Part shown: positions 31,270-40,776 of the stretch, in pieces | How positions within the stretch are numbered: position 1 is the stretch's first letter | Layout: every line of letters starts with the position of its first letter | Assembly (NCBI GenBank): GCA_002049455.2 | Contig: KV919030.1 | Span: forward strand, 45,192-109,191 | Direction of reading: 5' to 3' | Length of the DNA: 64,000 nt | Source: Porphyra umbilicalis | Taxonomy: Eukaryota; Rhodophyta; Bangiophyceae; Bangiales; Bangiaceae | The notes under the pieces: generated by a model | Database searches by the model: none | What the model saw: only the letters and a program-made list of their open reading frames with translations | Told to the model about the DNA's origin: nothing | Made by a program: the position numbers and the translations under genes

Positions 31270-34011
31270 ATGGGCGGCCCGGCCACGACCAACCTCCCGG
31301 TGGACACGATTGTGTGGGCAAAAGTGCCGGGCTTCCCCTGGTGGCCCGCGCGGGTGGCGGAAACGCCCAGAAACCACGTCAAGAAGGGGGTGAAGCACAC
31401 CTGGTACGTGCAGCGGGTGCGGAGCGACAGGGAGGGGTGTCTCGATGACTTTTGACGTGGTGCTGCTGCCGTCCCTCGCGCATTGTTCTCTGGAGCTGGA
31501 CAGAGGAGAAGCAGCGTCTCTGTCCTTCTCACTTTGTTCTGTGCATTTGGTTTGGTCGCTGACTGCTTGTGCTTGTTGCCATTTTTGTCGTTGCGGTTGG
31601 CCTCCGACTGTGAACTGGTTCGCTACGTCCTGTGCTACTCCTGTGCTTGCCGTTTTGGTTGCGTGTTGTTCCTTCCCATTGGCCTCCTCAGGGTGCTCTT
31701 CTTCAATGACGTCAACAATGCGTGGGTGCACCCCAAGAACCTCGTGCTGCTGAACGAAGAGGACAAGGAGCAGTTCCTCGTCAAGCCAAACCACAAGAGC
31801 CGGCCCGCAATTGACCAAGCCCTCCGCATGGCTCTCGAGGAGCTCGCCGAGTCCCCACACCCCCCATCCTTTGAGGTTGTGCCAGAGACGAAGGCGACGC
31901 CCGTCAAGTCCAAATCCGCCTATACCACTCCGGCGAGCAGCAAGACGATGGCTCGCGGCTCGAAACGTCGCTCGTCGTCGTCGACGGCGGCCAAGCCTTC
32001 TAAACGGAAGCGCCTGCAGTCCCCAGACGACATGGAGGAGTCGGACGCGGCTGGCGATGCGGACTTTGCCGGTGAAGCCGTGCAGAACGATCCCGACCAC
32101 GTTGAGGAGGGTGGCGAGGAGGCCGCTGCGGCCGAGTCGGGGTCTGCACAGGATGCAGATGATGCGAAAGACGTGGACGCGAGGTTAGCCGCGGCCGCCA
32201 AGGTCGACGCGGAGGTGGATGCGGAGATTGAGGAGGCGCACTCCAAGGCGGCGGAGAAGTCTGGCAGCTCCCGGCGGTCCAAGCGGTCGTCGGGTGCGTT
32301 GCTGACTCCTGTGACGACGCCCAAGCCCCCAAAGGCGCCCAAGTCGTCCAAGGTGGGCAAGGCGCTGAAGAGCACGTCGGGGAGCAAGCGCTCAGTCAAA
32401 AAGGAAACTCGCGGTGATTCGGCCGCGCCATCGGATGGGGTACCTGCGGATGACGAGCCGCCGGTGCCGCTTCGGAAGCGCAAGTCGCGGGGCTCGGAAC
32501 CGTTGGGCACGCCTGGTGCGACGACGCCGGGCCCTTCTGGGCATGCGGGTTTGAGCGGCGACCTGAGCGACGTCGTGCCGCACCGGAGCGGCGGGGGAGA
32601 TCCTGCCCACTCCCGTTTTGCAGCCGGCGATGAGGCCGAGGACGAGCCCGACCGGGCGGACAGTGAGGACGGCGCCCCCAGCCTGGAGTTGGCGTTCAAG
32701 TTTATGCGCATCGCTACGGCCAAGATCCTGGACGACGGGACGGATCTTGAGCGGTCCTCCGTCGTGGCGGACGTGGCTGACTGGGACAAGATGCACAAGC
32801 GAACCAACGTAGAGGAGCTGGCCGCTGGGGTGCGTGCTATTGACGAGGCGGGCACAAAACTGGGGGCGGCGATTGAGGTCCTGGCGACGGCGCGGACCTC
32901 CCTGCAGGCGGCGTCGGACAAGCTCCAGCCCGACAAATTCGGCACTGGCTGTTTGAAGGAGTACGAAGAGGCCTACGCCGCCTACGTCGAAGCTGCTCGT
33001 GGTCGCGTGTCGGCCGAGGAGGCGGTTGCGCTTGCCGTGCGCGCAGTAATTGCTGCAAAGGTGACGGTGGGCATGCTCAAGCACTCCCAGGCAGGCAAGC
33101 CGGTGCGGCGGCTGTTCAAGCGCTACCGGGCGACGTCCAAGCCGGTTGACTTTCTGTGCAGCATGTTGATCACGCAGTGGATGGGGATCATTGAGAGCTC
33201 GCAGCGCGAATCCAAATCCCCTTCGTCGGACAAGGAGCACGCTAAGGGCGCCACGGACGAGAAGCCGTCCAAGTCGCGGGAGTCACAGTCGCCGAAGTCG
33301 AGGAAGGACAAGGGCGCCTTGGCCGATGGCGATATGGGTGACGGTGGCAGCTCGTCGGCGGCCAAGGCGGATCCGTCTGATGCACCTGTGGGTTCGTCCA
33401 AGGACGACGCTGCGAAGGCTGAGGCCAAGGACGGTGCCAAGGACGGGAATGGCGTTGCGGATTCGCCCGACTTGGGAAAGGACCAGGACGATGTGGACGA
33501 GAAGGCCGAGGTGGACTCCGCTGCAGGTGATGCACACGATACGGCTGGCTCCAAGGCGGGCGCGGATGCGGCCGATGACAACGATGATGCGGATGACGCT
33601 GCCGACAAGCCGGCCTCTGAGGTCGAGAAGGCCAGCGACGAAGTGGACAAGGCCGGCGCGGACGCGGCGGACGATGACGCGATGGACACGAGCGGCACGC
33701 CGGCCAAGGGCTCCGCCGACGCGGTACCCTCCGAGAAAGCTGGGATCGACTCTGTAAAGGCCACCGGCAAGAAAGCCAAGCTGTCGGAGGCCGCCGAAGC
33801 GTCTCCGTCTTCTCCAGGTGGCATGGAGGTGGACGGTGGTGGGGACGAGAAGGCGGAGGCTGGCGACGCGTCTGATGGTGATGACGGGGATGACGTTAAG
33901 GCCGCTGCGTCCAAGGACAGCGACGCGGCTGACGCTGCCGACGCTGTGAAAGATTCGGGTGATGACGACGGTGCCAAGAAGGCGGAGTCGGACATGGACC
34001 GCGACGAATGA
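31270..34011 (+). CDS. PWWP-domain chromatin protein with TFIIS-N/IBD-like domain and acidic tail
   Basis: Two exons, 31270-31403 and 31692-34011, join within a Trp codon across a 288-bp T-rich intron starting GTACGT (817 aa). The intron splits the PWWP domain: VDTIVWAKVPGFPWWPARV in exon 1, then after the join KHTWVLFFNDVNNAWVHPKN. PWWP domains read methylated histone H3 and DNA. A basic Lys/Ser-rich middle (KRRSSSSTAAKPSKRKR) looks like nuclear localisation signal. Residues about 390-570 are helical; KPVRRLFKRYRATSKPVDFL followed by LITQWMGII resembles TFIIS N-terminal or LEDGF integrase-binding domains. The last 250 residues are highly acidic Asp/Ala/Lys repeats. The architecture recalls HDGF/LEDGF-type transcription co-regulators. 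The 3' end faces the carotenoid-oxygenase-like gene. Confidence 0.88.
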
Positions 34012-34533
34012 GCGGTCGCGTAGCGACGGACCCGGCTGGCTGTGTTGCGCAGCCGCTGTTCGTAGCACTCTTGCGCTCACTTGTGAACCCTGTTTGTTTT
34101 GTGTTCCTGCGTGTTGCGTGAGATGTGCATTGCCATTTGTGCTAGATATCTTGTGCATCGCCGCCGTGCCGTCATGGCCGATTGTCTGGTGTCATGCACA
34201 TTTTGGGGCCTGACTGGTGCCCACTTCAGCTGTCGCACCGCCACGGACACGTCCCTTGTTCTCTGCCGAACTGTTTTTTTTTTCTCCATCCCCTCCACAG
34301 GTCTGCCTGGTGGGCCACACGTGAGCCGGTGGCCATCACGGTACCCGGCACACGTCGCCGCCATCACGTGAGAATTCCCCCGTCCCCTCCACCGGTCGTA
34401 CCCTCCACCGGTCGTACCCTCCACCGTGGCTTCCAAATCCATACACGCTCAAACGAGTCAATTGCAACCACGCACAGCGATAGTAGCAGGAGCTCCAGAA
34501 GCAGCTAGCGGGCGCTCCTCCCGTCGCTCCCGC
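34012..34533. other. Convergent intergenic region
   Basis: Lies between the 3' ends of the PWWP gene and the carotenoid-oxygenase-like gene. It contains a T run near 34273 and a tandem CCTCCACCGGTCGTACC-type repeat near 34385-34425. No gene seen. Confidence 0.5.
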
Positions 34534-36591
34534 TCAAAGTTGGTTGAGGCCAAGCCCGGAGAAGGACGAGTCGACCGAGTTCCAACCCTTGCTCTGGAAG
34601 ATCTCATAGGCAGTCTTTTTTCTTGTCGCGCACTCTTCTGCCGTCCACACCCGGCCCGTCCACGCGCCGCCGACGCCGCCGTCGCCAAGCCCATACGCGC
34701 CTGCGTCGAGGACGCAGACCAGCTGCAGGCGGTCGCCCGACTCCGGCTCGGTAGACCACACACCCAAGCGGCCGCCGCCCATCGGCGCCAACACCCACCG
34801 CCCGTCGTCGGTTAGCACTGGGGAGCCGACGCGCACGGCCGGGTCGTCGGCCACCCACGTCGCCGCCGCCGCGGCGGCGGTGACGGCGGCAGGGGCGTCC
34901 ACCTGTAGCGGTGGCAGCGAATCAGTGTCGACCCGAATCAATACTGCCCGCCCCGTCGTGGCGTCCCAGCCATTGGCATAGATGGCGGGGTGCCGACACG
35001 TCGACGCGTCGCGTGCGACGACGGGAGTGTAAATCGTCGTGGCCTCATCGGTCAGAGGAGTCGCCGACAGCACCGCGTCGGCGGCCACGTCAAACACGTA
35101 GCGCATCAGCACGGCCGGCCACGGAGCGTCGCCGGCCGCCCACCGCTGCCCGAGGTGGTCCATCAGCTCAAGGAGAGTGTGGCCGCCCTCCACCTGGGGC
35201 GGTCGGATGGCTACCCCGTCGACCACCACGACCGCCCGGCCGTCGGAGGTAGTGTCGGCGTACGCGTTGGCCACGTCCAGCACCGCCCCCGCGCCGTCTG
35301 TCAGAGGGATGACGCGGGCGGTGACCTCGTCGGGCTTGCCACGGGGTACAAACGTAAACGTCACGGCCGAGCCGGACGCGTCGCCGCCGCCCTTGGCCGG
35401 CGCGGCCGCGTCGGCCCAAGTCACCACGTCTCCGTCACAGCGCCCGGCCATGGCCGTGGCGACGCTATTGCCGCGAGCGCCCGACGAAGATTGAGGGATG
35501 ACAAACCAGTCGTCCGTGACGCCAAAGCTCCGCAGGGGCAGGCGGGTGGTCAGCCGGAACGCCCTGGAACGCACTTCTGGCTTGAATGCATCGTCATACG
35601 CGACGCAATAGCCCCCGCGGAGGGTGTCAGCGGAGCCCCGGCGGCCCGTCAGGAGCGCCACTCCCCCTGTGCCGGGTAGATACACAGAGCGGCCGAGGAC
35701 GCAATTGCCTACGGGCAGGTCCTCCGTGTCGTCGCTGAGGGAGCCGGCCAACACCGCCGGCCCGCGAGTCACCAGCGTGCCGCCGTCAATCATGTATGGC
35801 AAGCCACGGTCGGCGTAGGCCAGCACCGTCTTGGCGTGAGTGGCCACGTACTCGGACGCGGACCGCTTGGAGGTTACGGACAGCAGGTTGGCCGCCCACC
35901 CACCCGTCGCAGGCGTGGCCAGCCGCGAACGGTAGCGCCGCCTGCGTTGCTTGGACTCCTTGTTGTAAGCAGCCGTGCGGACAAACCGGTTACGCGCAAA
36001 GACACGGATGTCGTCCGTCCCCGCCGATACACTGTCGACAGCCGCCGGCGCGGCGCCCGCCATGTCGTCGTCATCGGCAACGTCGTCAGACACGTCGTCG
36101 GCTGTGTAAAAGGAGATAGCCACGACGTGGCCATCCCCATCCTCAGGGTGCAGAGGCGGATGCTCGGACAGGTGCTCAGGGTTGGCGGGTACCATACGCA
36201 GGAGAGTGCCTCGTAGCCCGGATGGAAGTGTACCAGCAATGACATCCGCGGTGGGCAACTGAGCGTTCGTCTCGGCCACGACGGCAGTAGCCACTTGATC
36301 CCCGGTAGCGGGCGGGGTGGCCATGTGGACGCCAGTACGCCTCACTGCGACGGACAGAGATGTGCGGCGCGCCAAACAGCCGACGGACCCTCCATGGGCC
36401 GGGTGCCCGGCCAAAAAAGTCGAGGTCGTGGGGAGGCCCACAGGCGCGACGAAGGTAAGCCGCAATGGCAACAGCCGAGCAGGCTGGCCGCTGGCGGGCG
36501 CACTGAACACTACCATGTTGACGCAGTGAGCAGGGACGGGGAGCGGCAAAACAATAGGCGTAGAGCCGTCGGTACTGGGGGCAACAGCCAC
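34534..36591 (-). CDS. Carotenoid cleavage oxygenase-like protein lacking the iron-binding histidines
   Basis: Single exon, 685 aa. The first 95 residues (Leu/Arg/Ala/Thr-rich) look like a plastid presequence. The fold family is plain: IAGTLPSGLRGTLLRMVPAN, HPEDGDGHVVAISF, RNRFVRTAAYNKESK, GGWAANLLS, then KTVLAYADRGLPYMI. Active carotenoid cleavage dioxygenases bind Fe(II) with four histidines in HP.xD, F.HDF, FH.ANA and PYxxHG contexts. Here the matching places read AGSLSDDTED, LPLRSFGVTDDWFV, VLDVANAYAD and GGVGGAWTGRVW, so none has a histidine. Inference: a non-catalytic homologue that may bind a carotenoid or another lipid. Low-complexity inserts are few and the frame is intact with no internal stop, so it looks maintained. 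The alignment is by eye. Confidence 0.82.
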   Translation of the reverse strand: MAVAPSTDGSTPIVLPLPVPAHCVNMVVFSAPASGQPARLLPLRLTFVAPVGLPTTSTFLAGHPAHGGSVGCLARRTSLSVAVRRTGVHMATPPATGDQVATAVVAETNAQLPTADVIAGTLPSGLRGTLLRMVPANPEHLSEHPPLHPEDGDGHVVAISFYTADDVSDDVADDDDMAGAAPAAVDSVSAGTDDIRVFARNRFVRTAAYNKESKQRRRRYRSRLATPATGGWAANLLSVTSKRSASEYVATHAKTVLAYADRGLPYMIDGGTLVTRGPAVLAGSLSDDTEDLPVGNCVLGRSVYLPGTGGVALLTGRRGSADTLRGGYCVAYDDAFKPEVRSRAFRLTTRLPLRSFGVTDDWFVIPQSSSGARGNSVATAMAGRCDGDVVTWADAAAPAKGGGDASGSAVTFTFVPRGKPDEVTARVIPLTDGAGAVLDVANAYADTTSDGRAVVVVDGVAIRPPQVEGGHTLLELMDHLGQRWAAGDAPWPAVLMRYVFDVAADAVLSATPLTDEATTIYTPVVARDASTCRHPAIYANGWDATTGRAVLIRVDTDSLPPLQVDAPAAVTAAAAAATWVADDPAVRVGSPVLTDDGRWVLAPMGGGRLGVWSTEPESGDRLQLVCVLDAGAYGLGDGGVGGAWTGRVWTAEECATRKKTAYEIFQSKGWNSVDSSFSGLGLNQL

Positions 36592-36764
36592 GGCAGGTGA
36601 AAGGTCGGCTCACGTGGAGATGGAGAGAGCTGGAAGATCGGCAGTTGTGGCGGGGAGCTTGCCGCACAGAAAAGAGTCACTTGGGACGGCTTTTCCCAGA
36701 GGTGTAATTTAAATCATTTCTGGAGCCGGGCAATGGAAATTCAAAGCAACCCTTGGTTTCTACT

Positions 36765-36831
36765 GAAAGCGCGTTCGCGAAAACACCCTGGACTTGCAAA
36801 ACGATAAAACTGTTTTCATACGACGAAAGAT
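36765..36831. repeat. 67-bp dispersed repeat, copy A
   Basis: GAAAGCGCGTTCGCGAAAAC through CGACGAAAGAT. Closely matches copy B at 38122-38188. A second shared block starts at 37161 (CAGCGTTCGCCACTGCCGTG), 329 bp further on. Confidence 0.8.
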
Positions 36832-38121
36832 GCATGGGCAAGTCCTCCCGACCGGCGCCGCTCGGGAGCGCACGTACGAGCGGGAGATCAGAAAAAAGGA
36901 TACGAGGAAGGCGGCCATGGTGGCGGTGGTGGCAGTCGCCGACGCGACCACCGCTTGCTGGCGTAGGGGGCGCTCCGCCCACCGCCGCCGCAGCGTCCAC
37001 CGCGACCCTCACGAGCGGCAGCCGCTGCCGTCGGGGGGGTACCCGCCCGCTGATGGGAGGCGGCCGCCAGTATGCTGCTCGAAGACCAGCGCTTCGTATT
37101 CGTCCGGGGGGGGTAGGTGATCACCGCGAGGGGCTCCTGCCGCACCCACCGGAGGGTCAGCAGCGTTCGCCACTGCCGTGGCAGGCGGCGGCTGCCACCG
37201 ACGCACGGCCGCCACCATCCGGACAACCACCGGCCGACCCTTGTTGGTCGGTCGTCACTTGCCGCAGTGCAGACTCGAGGCCGAGCTGCGCGATGCGCAC
37301 GTGTGCGGTGGCGACGCGGTGGATGGGGAGGGGGGGGTATGTGGGGCCACAGATTGTGAGGGGGGGGAAAGAAGCCGTCGAAGGCACGGGGAGGCGGGCG
37401 GCGGGGTGGAGCGAGAAAATAGCAGGGGCGCCACTCCGCCGCCGCCACCGCCGCCGCCACCGCCGCGGCCGCGGGCGCCGCGGCCGCGGGCGACACTCAC
37501 TGCCGTGTGTGGGCGCGCGTCGTGCGCACTGTCGTCCACTGCTCACGGCCGTGTCGGCGGCAGGTACGACGGCAGCACCGCCAGCGGCGGTGGCCGCCAC
37601 CCCCACCCGCCGCGCGCAGGCGCTGCGGGAACGGACGCGACCACGAAGACCGCAGCGCAATCAGCGCCAACACGACCCCCTGTTCGACAACTCAAAAGCG
37701 ACGTCCCCCGTAAGGCCTGCAGAGCCAGATTCTGGCCAAATGCCGCGGAATCGCGACATCATGGCCGTTCGTGGCCGCATCCACCTGCACCCACGACCCC
37801 GTAAACGCCGCACCTGCCCTCACGTACCTTTGTAACCACGATTCTGCTTCCGCGGACCGTACTGGCGATGAAAACGTCGCCATCTCTAGCAAGTTCACAG
37901 AAAGATGTGGACAGCCCCGGCGCATGTTCCCATCGTCAAGAAAGCGCCTAGGGACGTCCTCCAACGGCGTAGGGAGCCAAACGGACTGCCAAAAACGTTT
38001 CGTTCAGTACTCCTGCAACGTGCACTGGAAAAAATTAATGTTTTTCGACGTGTGGGTGTGGGAAAGCACGCTAGACTATAGTCCAGGGAAATCGCATGAG
38101 GTGATATTTATTAATATAAAT

Positions 38122-38275
38122 GAAAGCACGTTCGCGAAAACACCCTGGACTTGCGAAACGAAAAAAAAGTCTTCACAAGACGAAAGATAGGCAGCGTCCG
38201 CCGCCGCCGTGGCGGACGGCGGCTGCCACAGAAGCACGGCGGCCACCAGCCGGGAAACCACCGGCCGACGCTGGA
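38122..38275. repeat. Dispersed repeat copy B, two blocks nearly contiguous
   Basis: Block 1 (38122-38188) matches 36765-36831. Block 2 starts at 38192 (CAGCGTCCGCCGCCGCCGTG) and matches the block starting at 37161. In copy A these blocks are separated by 329 bp, so copy A carries an insertion or copy B a deletion. Confidence 0.7.
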
Positions 38276-38649
38276 CGCGCCGCCGCTACCGCCTCCGCTA
38301 CCGCCGCCGCCGCCACCCAAGCCAGACGGCGACGGCGGCGGTGCGTCGCCAGCAATCGTGTCCAGGGCAAAGAACACATATGGTTTGGCGGGAGAGGCGG
38401 CAGACGGCGCGGCCGCCGCCGCTGCGGCGTCCGTCGTGCCCCCCCCACACAGGGACAACATCCCACACGACCGGCAGGGTCCGAACAGGTGGTGCCGCGG
38501 CTCCACCGGCTGCTGCCGGCGGGCGCGCCAGCTCACCCGCAGCCCCGTAGTGGCAACGTTGGGCGACAGCGACGGCAGCAGCCCTCGACACACTTCGGCG
38601 CCACAAGATTGCAGCCACTGCTCCCTCGACAACTTCTGTTGTCACCACG

Positions 38650-40018
38650 GTGCTGAACGCCGAAGAGCCGCCCAGCGGTAGTTCTCTAGCTGTACCGCCT
38701 CCACTATCATCCCGGATAGAGGGAACGAGTGGGAGAAGTGGTGCCAAAGTCAAGGCCACTAAGGCCGTCGTGCCCTACGACTGGGGCCCTTTCTTCGCCC
38801 GCTTCGGTGACACAACACCACAAGATGCCATCACCTCAACTATGTTGGAATTTGGCCAGCTCATCAATGACCTGCACGGCTACAACGCTCCGAGCACGGC
38901 GCTAGACGTATACGCCCTGGCCGACAAGATCGACGGTTAAGCGCGGGACTTGCTGCTGGGTAAAGTGCTCCCACTCTTCGGGCACAAGAGCACCTCCAAG
39001 CTACATGCTGTTCTCTTCCATGCCGCTGCCGAGCTCCGGTTACGAAAGAGTCTAACCGTGGCTGATACGAGCCTGAACGAGCAGAAGCACAAGGAAGAGA
39101 AGGCCGCTTACCGGAGGACCAACCGGCAGGTGCGAGCAGCAGGGCGCCAGCTCCTGACCGTGTCGCATCCTGGCGCGTGAGGAAGCTATGGCGACGGCTG
39201 AAGCAGCGAGAGAGGGTGGTGCTTCTGTGCTTCCTGCTACAGCGCCAATGGAGGAAGATGCATGGGACTCGAGCTCCTCTGACGATTGCGTCGCCGAACC
39301 TGTGGAGTTCGAGGAGCTCGAGGGGGTTGCCGGCGTACAAACCGGCGTGTGCACGCCGGTTGGGCTAGTGTCCGAGTGGCCGGGACTAGGCGCCGTGGCT
39401 GCTGCTCTTGGTGGGCCGAACTTCACCAGCATTCATCTCCTCTCGGGCACGCACTTCCACGCCAAGTATGAGTGGGGCGCCGTCTCATGTACGGAGCTCA
39501 TTCGGTCCATGCAAATCTACTATGGCTCCTCATGGTATAACTATGTGCTGTATCGGCGCTTGGGCTGTACGGAGAGGCTCTGCGGCCACGTGCGTCTAAT
39601 CGTTGCCACAGTCAAGGGCCCACGTGGAGGGACACGTCAAGTGGTGGAGCGCCTCGTTCCTGCTGGTGGAGTGCCTGGCTCTGTCTTCGAGGAGGCCGGT
39701 CACGAGCGCCTCCGCTTGGCATTTGACGACGATACCGCAGAGTGGCCTTCCCTGGAGGTCGTGCCTCTCAGCGGCATTCTACGCATCTTCCAAGTTGTTC
39801 CGGACGTTGAAGCGTTGGCTCCGGCCTTCTGTATGGGCCGTGGGCCACCAGAGACAAGCTGGGGACCTGAGGACCGCCGGGCGGCTCGCTTCTTGAATAA
39901 CAAGCTCTTTAAGTCTACAACCCCGTCGCAGCAGTGTGCGCAGCGGATGCGCAACAAGATCGCAGCTGCATCGGCCGGTGCAAGACGAGCAAGAGGTGTC
40001 GACGGCGCAATACAATGA
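38650..40018 (+). pseudogene. C-terminal region of a tnp2-type transposon protein, broken
   Basis: The first part (38650-39180) is one frame interrupted by TAA at 38938-38940: LADKIDG, stop, ARDLLLGKVLPLFGHK. It then gives KLHAVLFHAAAELRLR, ADTSLNEQKHKEEKAAY and RRTNRQ. The second part (39188-40018) is in another frame. It contains TSIHLLSGTHFHAKYEWGAV and, further on, RLRLAFDDDTAEWPSLEVVP followed by LSGILRIFQVVPDVEALAPA. The order and style match the end of long tnp2-family transposon proteins. It is not the same copy as the one at the left edge. The transposase core is missing upstream, so the element is truncated. Assignment is from pattern memory, moderately sure. Confidence 0.5.
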
Positions 40019-40776
40019 CAACACGTCGAGTAAGAACAAGTTTGGCCTTGGACGGCGGGGGCATGTGTGTGACAGCTTGTGAGGTTGCGCGAGCGCGTTG
40101 TCGTGGACGCTATCTGGCGAATAGTCCGACAGCAGTGTGTCGCGCGACCATCTAATGTTCAAGATGCCTGTGGCGGGGCGGTGCACACCACAGCCCCTGG
40201 TGCTGCAGCTGCAGCGGTGCAAGAAGAAGAGAGAACCGGCAGTGTGACGTCATCCAACACCGGGAATCGTCAATTCAAGACGGGTTTCAAAAACGTTTCC
40301 TATGGGGGGCTTCTGACTTGACGCTGGGGGTCTTCCTGTCTAAATAATAAGCTGGTCGCGACCGTGTCCTGTTTTCAAGAGCTGGGTGCGGACTCGGCGA
40401 GCCGTGACGCAGCAGCGCCCTGCCACTCGCTTCTGGTTGAGGAACATTGCGGCCTGTGAGGGACGGTGACGCACGGCTTTTTGCCGCACCCGCGCCGGTG
40501 TGTGCCGCTCTCTTTGACCCGAGCCTTTGTCAGCAGCTGAATCCTTCGTCAAGCCACAAAGGTGCGCTGAGGTTCCTGCGCGGCGCAGCACGTGATGGGC
40601 GCCCCCTGCGACAGCCCGCGCGTTTGCGTTTTACTCTTGCTGCGCGTCGGCCAGTGTCGCTGTTCTTTCTTGTGGCTCGCTTCTGGGTTTCTCTCTGTCT
40701 TGTTCCTCCCCAGATACCGCTGTACCAATTGCTCTTTCACTCGCTCCCAGTGCGGCAACAACCAACATCAAGCAAC
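40019..40776. other. Intergenic, no gene seen
   Basis: Between the tnp2-type remnant and the unknown gene at 40777. The last 250 bp are T/C-rich and may be the leader or a 5' intron of that gene. Confidence 0.4.

Larger units (their letters stand above)
36592..38649. other. Repeat-bearing intergenic stretch, no credible gene
   Basis: Contains two blocks duplicated at 38122-38275 (see repeats) and simple CCG repeats near 37438-37480. Open frames on both strands lack domains. The end of this stretch leads into the C-terminal part of a tnp2-type element. Confidence 0.4.
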
